NCBI GenBank assembly: GCA_022496185.1
Contig: WTXG01000029.1
Span: 268,769-332,768, forward strand
Source of the DNA: Multifurca ochricompacta
Lineage: Eukaryota; Basidiomycota; Agaricomycetes; Russulales; Russulaceae
Direction of reading: 5' to 3'
Length of the DNA: 64,000 bases
Shown here in pieces: positions 32,132 to 44,983 of this stretch. The translations under genes and the position numbers were made by a program. The first letter of the stretch is position 1; each line of letters starts with the position of its first letter. The notes under the pieces are model-generated. The model was not told the origin of the DNA, did no database searches, and saw nothing but the letters and a program-made list of their open reading frames with translations.

Positions 32132-35100
32132 ATGTCTTCCATCATTTTCCCTCCCACCTTCAAGTTCAATAAGCTTGATGGCTCCAACTGGCAGCAGTGG
32201 TCGGTGTCTTTCACTGCCCTGCTAAGGATCAATGGGATGAAGAGGCACATCACGCATGATGCCCCTGAGTTCCTGAATGCTCCGAAGCCAGAGGAAGGAG
32301 AAAAGGACGACGAGTATGCCAAGCGTTTTGCGCTTTGGTCTGAGCCTATGTACCAGGAATGGAATAGGGTGGAGGAAGTCCTCATGGGAGTTCTAGTGAT
32401 GGTCACATCACCAGAAACATACTCCCAGATTGCCTCTGACAGAGCTTTTCCCTCTGTCAATGCCAAATATGAGCATTTGGAATCGCTCTATGGCTCAGTA
32501 GGTAGCATGGCCACCTACAACTTGTGGTGTTCTGTATCCTCCTTCCGCTTGGAAGAAGGAAAGAAATTCAGACCCCAGTTGCAGCAGGTGTTGGATGTGA
32601 GGAGTACCCTCAAGGAAAATGGGATGGAGATCTCCGATCTCCAGATGAGCTTTATTTTGCTCCAATCCCTACCTCCATCCTACTCAGCCATTGCTGGCTC
32701 TATCCTGGCGTCAGGTCCTCCTGACCGCCTTTCCCCTCAGGACCTTGTACAAAGGTTCCTAAATGAGGAAAGCCGACTTGCCGGCCCCGCAGGAAGTGGT
32801 GTTGGGGCTGCCCTTAACAAGGCAGCCCATGTCAACAAAAATAAAACTAAAAAACAAGTATCTTTCACGCCACCTCCTGCAGGTGCATCATCATCCAATG
32901 ATGTCACCTGCTTCTATTGCCAGAAGCCGGGCCACAAGGCAAATGAATGTTGGCAAAGGAAACAGGACAGAGCCAATGCTGATGCAGGCAAAAAGGGCAA
33001 CAAGAGGAAGGGGCAAGGCCCCAGTGTACATAATAACTCCACACAAGTAGCTACCGTAATTAATGGTAGTGGCAGAATACAGGAGGTGCATGAGACACCT
33101 CGCATTTCACTTTATATGATGACCGAACATACGCAAGAAGTCGATGATGGCAGCAACCCTTGGATGATGGACAGTGGAGCCACCACTCATTTCACACCGT
33201 ACCTAGACGATTTCTCTGAGTATTACCCTCACAAGGGGCACTCAGTGACAATTGGTGATGGATCCATAGTCCAAGTCGAAGGAACAGGCAAAGTCATTCT
33301 CAAAACTCAGAATAATTATGAGTTAGAGTTAAACAATGTCTTTTATATGCCTGGCAGTGAAAGAATACTGTCAACTAGCTGCATCACAGACAAAGGCGGT
33401 TCAGTGGAGTTTACTCCATCTGAGGTCAAAATAAAGTATAATAATGCAACTATAGCGGAAGGTGTCAAGGCTTTAGGACTCTATTGGGTCTTTGGGAAAA
33501 CAATGCAGAATCTAAATACTGCTTCCCACAAATCTGCATCAACTAGCCTTGAAATCTGGCATCTGCGCATGGGTCATATGTCAAAAGAGGCCCTCAAAAG
33601 ATATGCTCCTAAGGCTGTAAAAGGCCTTAGCATTGATAATAGCCAAGTGGAAGACAAGCTGTGTTATGGCTGTGAAATGGGAAAATCACACCGTCTTCCA
33701 TTCCCTCCCTCTCAAAAGAGAGCTTCAGCACCCTGGAAGTCATTCATAGTGACCTAGTTGGTCCTCTGCAATGTACTTCAATACAAGGGAACCTATACTT
33801 CGCCACTTTCATAGACGACTTTAGCAGAACTGCTGTAGTTGTTGCTATGAAAGCAAAAAGTGATTTTACCTCGACATTCTGTAATGTTAAGGCATTCTTG
33901 GAAAATAAAACAGACAAGAAAATAAAGACCTTACATACAGACCGAGGTGGCGAATTTGTCAATAAGGAGCTGAAGTCAATACTTGAGAAGGCTGGCATAG
34001 AGCATAAATTGACAATGCCATACTCCCCACAACAGAATGGAAGGGCTGAAAGGTTCAACAGAACCATCATGGAAAAGGCTACCAGTATGTTGCATCATGC
34101 TGGTCTTTCCCTTGGTTTCTGGGAATGTGCAGTGCGAACAGCCTGTCACATATACAATAGAACGCCTATCCGCTCTAATAAGTGGAGGACACCGCTTGAG
34201 CTTCTGGATGGGGACATTCCAGATGTCTCTTACTTTAAAATATTTGGCTGCTTAGCCTATTATACTGTCCCAGAGGACAAAAGACGTAAACTGGATCATA
34301 AAGCCAGGGAGACAGTCTTTGTTGGGTATGCACCCCACTCAAAAGGATACCTTCTTTGGGATATGCATACTCGATCCTTCGTATTGTCTAGAGATGTGAC
34401 ATTTGATGAAGGGTCCTTCCCGTCCAACCTTGCCAAGGACAGCAAGGGAAAACAAAAGGAAAAAGTTACGCCTTTTGTACTAGAAGTTGAGAGGCCTGTC
34501 CAACCTCAACCAGCAATAGTCACAGTTCCTCAGGCTCCTGAAGATAAGGACGCCGAGGTTGAGGAACAGGAGGTAGTGGAACCTCCTCAAGTAAATCCAG
34601 AGCCTACCACACCCAATAATGAGCTTGACACACACGATCAAACCATCTATCAGACACCTCCATCCCAAATAATGGAACCTTCAGATCTCCCTGAAAGAAC
34701 TCGTGCAAAGAGACAGTCTAAGAAAAAGACTGGTGGCAAAATTCCCCAACCAGTATTTACTAGGGAAAGTCCACGATCTCAACAACGTGACCAGGCTGTG
34801 CAGGAAGATCTAGATCTTGATACTGCCCGTCCTAGACGTTCACGCCGCATGAATCCTCGATTCTACAATGAGGATAATGCAGAGTTTGTGCAAGGTTCTT
34901 CCAGACTTGGGCACATGGAGTTGCTATATGCCGCAGGAGTCTCTTACAGAGACCCCCTGACTTTTCAGGAGGCAATGCAGTCTGACAATGCCAGTGAATG
35001 GCTTGAGGCATGTAAATATGAAATTGATGCCTTAGATAAACTTGATGTGTGGCGCCTTGAGGATCTTCCAAAAGGAAGAAAGGCTGTCAAATCCAAATGG

Positions 35101-36494
35101 GTTTTTAAGCTAAAACCAGATGGACGGTTTCGTGCTAGGCTTGTGGCAAAAGGTTTCACCCAAGTAGAAGGGGTGGACTTCGACGAAACATTCTCCCCAG
35201 TTGCCAGATTTGAATCACTCAGATTATTACTAGCATTAGCTACGCTAGAGGATTGGGAAATCCACCAAATGGATGTCAAATCGGCATTCCTACATGGCGA
35301 TCTGGATGAGGAGATTTATATGGAGCAACCAGCTGGTTTCGTCATTGCTGGTCAAGAATCCAAAGTTTGTAGGCTACAAAAAGCATTATATGGCCTCAAA
35401 CAAGCATCCCGAGCATGGAATCTACAATTCCATGCAGTTCTTAATGAACTGGGCTTCACTCGGACGTACTCTGATGCAGGAGTATATGTGTTTCATCAAA
35501 AGGAGGGGGATGATTCACTCTATGTCATTCTCTATGTAGATGACATTACTATACTTGGGTCTTCAAATGATAAGATAACGTGGCTGAAGTCAGCTCTATC
35601 TAATCGATATGAGATGACTGACTTGGGAGAGATCCAGTCTTACCTTGGAGTTAACATCACCAGGGATCGTCCTAACAAGACACTGGAAATTGACCAAGCA
35701 GCCTATGTTTTATCTATTATTGAGAAGTTTGGGATGAGGGATTCCAACCGAGTATATACTCCTCTTCCCTCTGGCGCTGATGTTCATCTGGTCAAATTTG
35801 AAGGCCAGGCATCTATTTCTGAAATAAAGAAATACCAACAGTTGATGGGGTCTCTGCTGTGGGTGCAGATTGGAAGCAGACCCGACATCAGTTTTGCTGT
35901 GGCGCGCCTTAGTCAGTACGCTTCCAACCCCTCTCAAAATCACATGCGACTTGCAAAATATGTCTTAAAGTATCTTAATAGTACAAAAGACTACAAGTTG
36001 CAGTATTCTGGAGGGAATGGGGAGAGTGGCCTTCATGGCTTTGCAGATTCCTCATGGGGAGATCAAGAGGACTGCCACTCTACCTCGGGCTACGTGTTTT
36101 TCTTGGCAAATGGTGCCATTTCATGGTGTTCCAGAAAACAGAAAACAGTAGCACAGTCCACCACTGAGGCCGAATATATGAGCCTCTCTGAGGCTGCAAA
36201 TCAGGCAATGTGGTATAGGACTTTTATGGAGGAATTAGGGTATGAGGTATCCTCCCCTATACTACTCCACTGTGACAATAAGGGTGCAGTAGATTTGGCA
36301 TTAAACCCAGTCACAGGAAGGCGGTCAAAGCATATACCTATCAAGTACCATGCCATTAGGGGTACATTGAATCGCACACAATTGAATTAGTGCGAACCCC
36401 CACAGGTGAAATGCTGGCAGATGGCTTTACTAAGTCACTACCAAGAGCATTGTTTGAAACCATGGTAAATGGACTTGGTCTTATGCTGAAATGA
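32132..36494 (+). pseudogene. Cop1 gag-pol with two frameshifts
   Basis: Start is ATG at 32132 (MSSIIFPPTFKF). Domains in order: copia gag (FNKLDGSNWQQW, typical of UBN2-type gag), zinc knuckle CFYCQKPGHKANEC (near 32909), protease (WMMDSGATTHFTP), pre-integrase HLRMGHMS with CYGCEMGKSH, integrase core (HTDRGGEFVN, SPQQNGRAERFNR), RT (FLHGDLDEEIYMEQPAGF, LYVDDITILG) and RNase H (TTEAEYMSLSEA, HIPIKYHAIR). One C is missing near 33735 (APLEVIHSD) and one base near 36360 (HAIREYIESHT). With these ignored the polyprotein ends LMLK at 36494. The LTRs are nearly the same, so the lesions are recent or are sequence errors. Confidence 0.92.
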
Positions 36495-36779
36495 GAGAGC
36501 TGGAATCTGGAGACTTGGTATACCAGTTTCACTTTCCCACCATGCCATATGAGCACGTTCTCGACCTCGAGAGTGACGCAAGTGGTGTGTGCGAAGTAGA
36601 TATGTCAAGCGTCAAGCTTGCATAAGCAAATCTACAACTCGTATGCAGAGCTCACAAACCGCGCTTGAGAGTTAGAAAAGTTGGATCTCTGGCTGGCGAT
36701 ATGCTCATTTAATTGTGATGGCAGTGTGCTCATCCAACTCGTTTCCCATCCATGACCAGATGCCTTCAGCATGGAGGGA

Positions 36780-37181
36780 TGTTGAACACAGGAGATGTTC
36801 GGTGATGCTTCAGGCATCAGGTGATTAGATTAGCTACTTTGTAGATCAGATTAGATACCGGAGTTTCGGACTATTTACATTATCTTTATTACTTTCTTTC
36901 TCACATTCCGCAGTAGCTGACTGATGCACCATGTAACATGTGATTCCTGTAATGGCCAATGGCCTTTCTCCCTCTGTTTGTTTATTTGGACTTTGTCCGG
37001 CACTTGTGGACTTATTCCCAGTGCGCACAGACCATTTCCCCTGGCCCCTATGGGTATATAAGGGTGTCTGTTTCGTCTTCTACACTTCAGAGTTCTTCTA
37101 ACATCTGAAGTAACTTTCTTTGTCTAGCCTCAAACGCTAACACTTCACAGTCAGTATGCTGCGCCACATGCCTGTTCCACA
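36780..37181 (+). repeat. Cop1 3' LTR
   Basis: 402 bases matching 30796-31197, preceded by a short purine tract (ATGGAGGGA, 36771-36779). Confidence 0.95.
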
Positions 37182-37186
37182 TAAAG

Positions 37187-39820
37187 CTGCCAAGGGTGTG
37201 ACCTGTTTCTGTCTGGAGTGCATGCCATTCAGGCCAAGTGGAGAGGGAGCAGCGGGCTTGAATGATGTAATGAAATCCACCAGCAGGAGGCATGTGCATG
37301 GTGTCGATATAGGCTTTTTGGAAGAGGGGTGCTGGAGGAGTGATGGTGGGAGGGATTTGGACCTTGGTTACTTGACGGAGTTGGCAATTGTGGCATGTCT
37401 TGATGAACCATTTGATGTCGGCATCAAGGGAGGGCCACCAGAATCAATCCATGATGAAGCATCGAGTTGAATAAACGCCTTTGTGTCCTAAGTCATCATG
37501 TGCTGAGCGAACGATGGCAAGGTGTTGGGATGGGGTAATGTATAGTTGATGTTGACTAAGACCGTTGCATCGCCAGAGTCGACTGTTGAGTAAAAAGAAC
37601 TTGCGCATTTTCTTCAAAAGCCTCTCCAAGTCACTAGTGCTAAGTCCTTCTGGTAGTTTGAGGGTGGCCAAGTAGTGTTGGATCCGGAGCATGTCAGCGT
37701 CGGCATCTATAGATTGGGCAGAAGAGGGGAAGTCAAGGGATGAGGTGGAAGAATGTGTATTCACGTTGAGCACTGAGGTCAGAGGGATGCCTAGACGAGT
37801 CCATAGCCTGCTAGCCCAAGTAGTTAACCAGACATCGAGGCAGAGTTTACTGTCGATCCAGTCTTCAGGGTCTTCGTCATCTATGTCTTCTCCTTCTGCC
37901 GGTTCTCATCTTGATAAGCCGTCGGGACCACGATGCTTCTGAGCCGGGACATGAACTAATTTGAAGGTAAAAAGGAGGATTGCAGCTATCCACCTGTTGA
38001 TGGCGGCGTTGGGTTGAATGTTGGGGTTGGCAATCATACCTTTGATGAATTGAGCATCCATTTCTACTATTAAATTGTGGATGCTGACGAGGTGAAGACG
38101 TAGAGCACAAAGGGCTTGAAAAAGACCATATAGTTCGAGCTTTGCTTGAGAGTACCAAGCTTCCCATTCATTCCATGAGATAGAACCGAACCTAACAGGG
38201 CGACGCTTGCTGTCAGCACAGTCCTGAGAAAGAATCCAACCTACTCCACACCAGGATGAGTCAATGGAAAGGTAAACTGTGCAGTTGGAAGAGTAATCAA
38301 TGGGAATGAGGGCCGAGGAGTGGATGATCGCGTTTTTGAGGGCTTCCATGGCTTGTGTGTGTCGCTCATCCCAAGAGAAGGCTTGTCCTTTGCGAGTGAG
38401 GTCGACCAGAGGGCGTGCGATGGCTGAATAGTTCTTGATCCAGACACGCATGTAGCCAGTGATACCTAGGAAGGCATGGACGTCAGTGAGGGACTTGCAT
38501 GGAGGCCAGTTGTGGATCTTGGCGATTTTTGAGTTGTTGGGAACACAGCCCTTGTAAGTGCACTTGTGGCCTAGGATAACAACCTCAGGAACTGCAATAA
38601 AGAGTTTAGTGGCAGAAACAGTCAAGCCTGCATGTTGGAGGTGATGAAGGATACAATGAACGTCATTGAGGTGATCCCAGATAAATTTTCATATTCCCGC
38701 ATTGTCAGGAATGGTCTCAAAGCTGCCATCGGGGGTCTCATAACAAGAGGGCGGGCCTTTGATGCTGCAGTCGTCCATGAAGGGCCAGGCGATGTTGGGA
38801 ATTTCAGGCTCGAGGAGGAACTTGACGTCTTCATGAAATATTGCGATTGCGTTGGTCCAACCTTGAGGGAGGCAAGTGAGGCGTACAGCACTGATTGGGG
38901 ATTGTATGGTAGTGAGGTCGCGGGATGAGATATCTAAAGTGCAATGGTCATAGCCCACAAAGAGATTGAGCATACTATAACATGACCTTCCTGCCATAGC
39001 TTCAATCAACTGTTCTGCTAGCAGTGGAACTCCTGAATTGCGAATAGTGACAGCGTTGAGGGGCTGGAGGTCGTGTACTAGTTGAAGGGCCCCACTTTTC
39101 TTCTTGATGCAGAACCATCTTGATCGATACGATGCATCAGAATGCTTGTAAATGCCGGCTGCAAACTTGTCCTTGAATATTTGTATAACTTCATCGATGA
39201 TGCCAGAGGGGACGGGGATATTGCGATGGATCCATGGGACATGCTCGATGACTGGGATCTTGATGGGGGCAAAGTAATCTTTGCGAAACCTTCCTTTTTC
39301 TTCTTTGGTCCAGGCTAGCCCAAGTTCATTGACTTTGAGGATGTGTTGCAGTAGCTTGAGTTCTTCTGGCCAGAGGAAACGGTAGTGGTCAAGATCTAGA
39401 GCATCTAAGCATTCTTGTGTCAGACATGTACTGGAGACAAATTGTGGTGGCTGTGTAGGCAAGGAAGGAAGTGAGAGTAGGGGATCAGAGGGAATGCAGC
39501 AGATGGTGCGGAAGTCTTCAGGAAGGGATGTGGGGACTGGCCGGACCTTTTTAGAGACTTTCTTGTATGGGAATGCAGATACATAATTTGCAGGGACTTG
39601 AGTGTTGTAATGAAAGGGGTGAAGAGTGTCAACACGAGGGGGAGAAATTAGAGTAGCCAAAGCGAGAGTGCCAACTGAGTCTTCTTGGGACTTGCGCGCT
39701 CGGGAGGTGATAGTCTCGGCTCTTGCTGGGTCCTGAGGGTCTTGAATGCGGACTTTGACTCGTCCATCTGGGTGATCTTCAAGGTGGCATAGGAGAAGGT
39801 GGTGGAATGGTCGACCACAT
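37187..39820 (-). pseudogene. Gyp5 RT, RNase H and integrase zinc region
   Basis: RT has the palm motif as FMDD (AWPFMDDCSIKG, near 38770). It is followed by the connection and RNase H region (FLGITGYMRVWIKN, LSIDSSWCGVGWILSQ, AKLELYGLFQAL) and the integrase HHCC end (HDDLGHKGVYST, then CHNC near 37390). Frames break near 38690, 37905, 37445 and 37290. Upstream it joins the protease piece at 42081 once TIR-3 is removed (reading LLLACGRPFHHLL). Confidence 0.88.
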
Positions 39821-42080
39821 CAGGAAAATGACATTTGCTAGAATGACTAGAATGACTAGAATGGATGGAATGGCTAGGGCACCAGATTGTATTTACTATA
39901 TGTGGGAATAGCAGTGCTTTTTGTTTTTTTTTGGATCGATTCTATTATGCGCTTGCAGGACGGTGCCCAATTGCGCAGCCACATCAGGGTACAATGTAGC
40001 AACTAATTACTACAAACAATGGGGAGTTGACACCAAGTCATGGTGGAAAACCCATAAGGAAAAACCAAAGTAGTGTTCTAAAGTAGAGAGGCCACAGGAA
40101 AAAAAAGAGGCCGTTCAACAAAGCCAGAGAGAAAAAGGAACTTACTGGTCACCAAATTCCCCCCAAATCAGGCTGGCTCATGAGGGTGAAGGGAGGTAAC
40201 AGGCTTGGGGAAGGCCCGCATGTCCTGGAAGAACTCCAGCAGGAAGTCACCCAAGCTTGAGTGTACAAGGGGCATTCAAGGAGGACATGCACAAATGTCA
40301 CCAAGGAAGTGTTGTTGCAGGGGCAGGTGTGAGAGGAGACTGGGAGGGAGGGGTGAAAGCGCTCCTGGTATTCAGCAAGAAAGGCATGGCCTGTGGCGAG
40401 GCACATGGCAGTGGAGCAGGTGTGACGTGTGAAAGGGACCTCATGCTTCTTAGTAGGTGCTGTCCAAAGGGGATGATTAGACCCATCTGGGAATAGCAGT
40501 GCGCATGCAGCATGAATTGATACCAGAGATGCCGGGCCAGACAAACTATCATACTTCCAATACGCATATTCTAATAAGGCAGACTACCACATAGTTTAGA
40601 ACCTATCATGAGTCTGTGAAATTTAATGGTAATGGATCACTACCATAAATTTGCATGAGATATGCTGCTCATAAGAATGCACCCAGATGCGCAACAGTCT
40701 GAATGGCCACAAATTTATTGAGAAAGGCCAGTAGCTACCACATTGGTGGGACTGGACAGCCAGGCTCGATTAGATCATTCAAAGTGAGTCAGATAACCGA
40801 TTCAGAGACAATTACACACTGCATGCACAATATGTTCCTTCAAATCTTGTCACAAGTAAATAGTATTATTTTTTCTCTCTTTATTTCACACTCTTTTTTT
40901 TGGTTTTAAAGGACTATTTTCTGTAAGCATTCACTTCAGTTTTGACAACATTAACATTACTTTATCTTATCTGCTGTGTAAATAAAAGATAATAATAATA
41001 ATAATAATTATTATATAGTTCCCCTTATCTGCACTCATTTGCCATTGAGTGTGAGTGTGGGAACTACATTTTCCATGCCGCACGCACAATTCTCACTCCA
41101 CACTCCAATCAAAAAGCTGTCTTCCCCGCATCGTCTTCACATTTATCCTTCTCCTTTTCCCTCTCACAATCTCCCTCTCCCTCTTCCTCCATCTCTCTCT
41201 TTTGCGGCCAAGTTACTCATGCTCACCATGTCACTTCCTTCCATGACAGGATCTTTTCTCTTTATTGAGGGCTAGATGCAGAAAGGTAAATATAAGCTCT
41301 TTTTTCCTTCTATTGCTGACAACTTTTTAACTTTGAACTTAGTCAAGTTGACCATGTGGGTGTCATGAAGAGAGGTGAGGCTCTACTATTTCATCTTTCC
41401 AGCAACATTGTCATACTTGTATGCAGTGTGTTTGGTGTTCTCTTGCCTGTGAGCAGTTGTTGACTTGTCGCACTTGGTATGCCCTTCCTATTTCATTCTT
41501 GAGTTGCTCTCTCTTACTCTCATTACCATTTTCCCAGGAAGATGGTGTTCTTGAGCCCATCCTGATGTTCTCTTTGGGCTATGGTGTGCTGTTCATTCTC
41601 TCTGTGTGTGCCCTTTTGTTGCTAGGCCCTTCTACTTTGGTCACTTATATCAGACCAGGAGCTGTCATCTTTTAAATGCTGTTTGGTGAAACACTTGCGA
41701 TGGACACAACATTAGTAAGTCTTCTGTGTTCATCTGATCTGCTGGGAGCTAATATCTTTTTTTTTCACTTTGGCATTTCCACGACTCTGTGTTTCCACAA
41801 CTCCCAGGACCCTGGTTGTATATGTCCCCTTTAGTCTAATTTGTATTAGTATAAATATTATAATAGATTTATATTTTTAATGTGAAAATCGGAGTAAGAA
41901 AAAAATAAAAGTGAATCCAGAAAAGGTAAGAGAAGTAGCTCTACTTCTGAAAAGTAGCTCTACATTTGAAAAGTGGCTCTAAGCATCCAGACAAGCCCGC
42001 TAGAGCTAACGGAGAATCCAGATTGCTGGATTGGCTGGAATGGCTAGCACTAGCCAATCCAGCAAAATGTCATTTTCCTG
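39821..42080. mobile_element. TIR-3: non-autonomous TIR element in Gyp5
   Basis: Inverted ends CAGGAAAATGACATTT-GCT(A/G)GA of about 24 bases (39821 and 42080), a 2-base AT duplication, and restoration of the Gyp5 frame when it is removed. Subterminal repeats of CTAGAATGA on the left and GGCTAG/CTAGCC palindromes on the right. No transposase ORF is seen; the longest frame (41421-41675) has only a hydrophobic composition. It contains a (TAA)n run near 40988 and a LINE fragment. The superfamily is not clear. Confidence 0.7.
39918..40487 (-). mobile_element. 5'-truncated LINE with target-site duplication
   Basis: The 15-base TGGGAATAGCAGTGC lies at 39903-39917 and 40488-40502. Between them is a minus-strand fragment ending in an A-rich tail (A9CA5 type). 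Its upstream part (40149-40487) encodes the cysteine/histidine C-terminus of a LINE polyprotein (FTRHTCSTAMCLATGHAFL, CPCNN, HVLLECPLYTQAW). This is typical target-primed insertion. Confidence 0.85.
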
Positions 42081-43096
42081 ATGCAAGCAGGAGACAGAAA
42101 GGGGCGTGTTCCACAATATGTGCATGGACCTTGAAGTTGATATTGCCAAGTTGCATAGCTAAGTTCTCAGCACAGCCTAGAGTCTCGTTCATCCATCCAT
42201 TCACGCCTTCCATGTTGAGTTGGTTGTTTGGATTGATGCGCACACCTGCTTCCTGAGCTAGATCTTTTCTCATAACCACTATCTGAGATCCTTGGTCCAG
42301 TACTCCAGCTTCAGAAATGATGCTGTTGACTAAGATATCCACTTCCCTGAGAGGTAGCAAGAATTTGGGTGTATGGTGAGAGACGAGCTCCAAGACTGAG
42401 ACTGAAGCCTCTTGAGTTGTACCTGGGGTCTCTTCGATCCAGTTAGTCTCTACTCACCGGGTACGTAGCTTTTCAACCATTTCCTTTCGAATGGCAGGAC
42501 TAGCAGCAAGAACGTGAGCTGGTGTCGTAAGGGAGAGTTTTCCTGCCATGAGCCAGTTTTGGAGTTCCGTCACAAGCTGTTGATCTTCTATGGAAGACTG
42601 GTATCAGTATTGTTGGTTAGAACGTGTGACTGAGGGATCGGAGGGTAGAGCAGGGTTAGAGGTGGAGGCAGAGGTAATCGGGGCGGCAGCAGGAACTTTA
42701 GGTGGATGGTCGACAACTGTGGCAGGTACAACTGGATTGGCAGATTTTGATGTGGCTGGTGAGACTAGTTCTTGCATTTTCGAAGCTTTTGCTTGTCTCT
42801 TCTTTCTCTCCATGACAAATACTTGAAATATGTCAGTGCCATCATCATCACCATCTGACTCCAAGGGGCATGGGTCTGGTTCTGTTACTTCAACAATGTG
42901 TGCCACCATCGTGGGTTGGATACAGAAGGTTTGGATGGCCAGAGTCTGGTGAGGGGGAGGATCACATGAGAAGGTCGTGGTGGAGGGATTGCTGGGCTTG
43001 GCTAGCCATTCGTCTATGCTGGCCTGAAGTCCTTGATTCGTGTTGCCCATTGGGACTTGCTGTCCATTGGGCAGACAAATGTGGTTGTTGACTATT
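42081..43096 (-). pseudogene. Gyp5 gag C-terminus and protease
   Basis: Reading continues from the gag piece at 50575 (EYINSSCASI|VNNHICLPNGQQVP). It passes through a Ser/Pro linker into a retropepsin-like domain (LREVDILVNSII, LDQGSQIVVM). In-frame TGA codons occur at 42604-42606 and 42454-42456. The piece ends at TIR-3. Confidence 0.8.
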
Positions 43097-43684
43097 TGTT
43101 ACACCCAGTGCGGGATGTTCCACACAACTTGTGTGACAGCGCGGTTCGTGAGTTTAGATAAGGGACCAATCGGATCCCTTGGAGTTGAGCATGGTGAGTC
43201 AAAGTCAAGGAGGCTGTACTCCTAGACAATGGTGAGCGGAAAAGTGCCAGAAGCACTGAGACTAGTATCTTTCAGGAGACAAAGGGGAGTCCAGAAGACA
43301 AGCACCGATGTATTCAATAAGTCGAGTCTGAGGTCTACAAGGTGACTACAGTGGACTTATATACATAATCGAATGAGCGTCTAAAGATAAGATAACGTAG
43401 AGTCATGTGGGCCCGAATATACGAAAGCGGAGGGCGTAAAGCCTGGCTTCTGATAGGGAATTAAGTAAGTGTCCATTCGTAAAGATAAGAGATAGGAGAT
43501 AAGCAATGGCGAGTCAAACATATGTACAGTAACGTAAACAAGGACAAAGGCAGTCACGGGGAAGGGAGCAAGGCACATGATGGATCCCATGATGGAGACG
43601 TGATCTGGTAGTGAAGGGTAGGTGGCAGGGAGGGATTGTCGTTGGGTAGGAAGAAAAAGACTGGTAGAGATGGGGTTTGTAACA
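43097..43684 (-). repeat. Chv2 3' LTR
   Basis: 588 bases, TGTTACA..GTAACA, pair of 49987-50574. Polypurine tract complement follows at 43685-43698. Confidence 0.95.
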
Positions 43685-43715
43685 TCACCCCCTCTTCTGG
43701 TTCTAGCAGTCCCGG

Positions 43716-44908
43716 CTAGAAACGACTCGTACTGTCATCATCCTGCACCAGCTCCAAGTAGTCGTCAGCTACATTACGATCATCCATCCGATATGTTTCC
43801 ATCTCCTGCGGGCATGCATGGGTGTGAAGAAAGCCATACGGGCCGCGCTGACCACATGCACGGCACAAGTTGTAAACGGGGCAATCGATCTCTTTATGCC
43901 GGCATCATGACGAAGGCACTTGCCGCACCAGCCCGACAGGTTGTTGATTGTTGGGGCCACCCCTACGTGTCGGAAGATGCAGTGCTGGCTCCAGTGAAGA
44001 TTGCTTCGGCAGTGTCGACACCACTTGTGGTTGAGAGGGCAGTTCCAGCTAATGTGATACCTGCTGTCACATCGCCAGCAGGTTTCCCCGCGTGGATTTT
44101 GTGCAATTGTGGCATCTCGAGCCAACTTGGCAGCAGCGTTGGGGCAGCCCCCAGTGTCCAAGGAGGGAGAGGTCGTGCATAGGTGTCGGCGTACCTTTCA
44201 GCGATTGTCTGATATGCATCTCCCACCTCCAACCTCTTCCTAATCTCAACAATCTCCTGTTCCAACTGGAACATCCCATTCGTCAGCCTCGCCATCATCT
44301 TCGCGTGCTCCTTATACTGCTGGTTCAGTGTTCTCCTGCAGGGTGATGTTCTTCCTCAGCCTCACGACTTCTGCTTTCAAGCGCGGGAGCCTCATATCGT
44401 TCATTACTTCGTCAATCGCAAAGGCGTGGCAATCCTCCGCAGCAAGGTGGCCCAACTGTTCATCGGTCAGTGTGTGATGAAGCCGACCTGTGTACCTTTC
44501 TTCCAGATATATGGGAGCTCCGTAAACCGGTCCGTCTTTCCTCATACATCCTGCCACGTCCATCCCTCCGTTGGTATAGTAGATGTACTTGGCAATGACC
44601 TTGGAACTGTCAGCCATCGTGATCTCTAGAGGGAAGTACATGGACGAGTTGGGATTGTTGGGGATGAAGGGGAACTCGGGAGCTTCGTCATCGATCTCCC
44701 CGTTAAGCAGGTCATTGGGGTGGGGCTCTTCACTGTGGGTGAAGTTGTCGTTTGGGTTTGGGGACTGGTTCTTGACGCGGGCTTCTGCAGCTTCATAGTC
44801 GATGGGAGAGGAGGGACAAGTGGATGGGTGAGCAGATGGGAAGTTTTCAACAACAGTCATCGGGGAGGTGAAAGCATCGATGGCAGCAGAGGCGGCGATG
44901 AAAGACAT
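43716..44908 (-). pseudogene. Chv2 ORF3 zinc-knuckle protein, frameshifted
   Basis: Same protein as Chv1 ORF3 and also starting 75 bases after the pol stop (MSFIAASAAIDAF). The frame breaks near 44330 (ITLQENTEP), near 44110 (before NPRGETCWRC) and near 43895. The knuckles CWRCDSRYHISWNC and CRHCRSNLHWSQHC are still readable. Confidence 0.8.
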
Positions 44909-44983
44909 GATAGATTGTTCTGTGGTAGTAATTCACTGGGGTAGCATATACTGGGGGATTTGAGAGAATCCGGGGCCGTTCTT

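Larger units (their letters stand above)
30796..37181 (+). mobile_element. Cop1: Ty1/copia element in Gyp5 integrase
   Basis: A 6386-base plus-strand element with 402-base LTRs (two differences seen) and the duplication TAAAG (30791-30795 and 37182-37186). It holds one gag-pol frame broken by two single-base shifts. The domain order protease, integrase, RT, RNase H is that of Ty1/copia. Confidence 0.95.

Noticed and set aside
41421..41675. A small membrane protein inside TIR-3
   Set aside because: The hydrophobic composition follows from T-rich DNA; there is no conserved motif or second copy.
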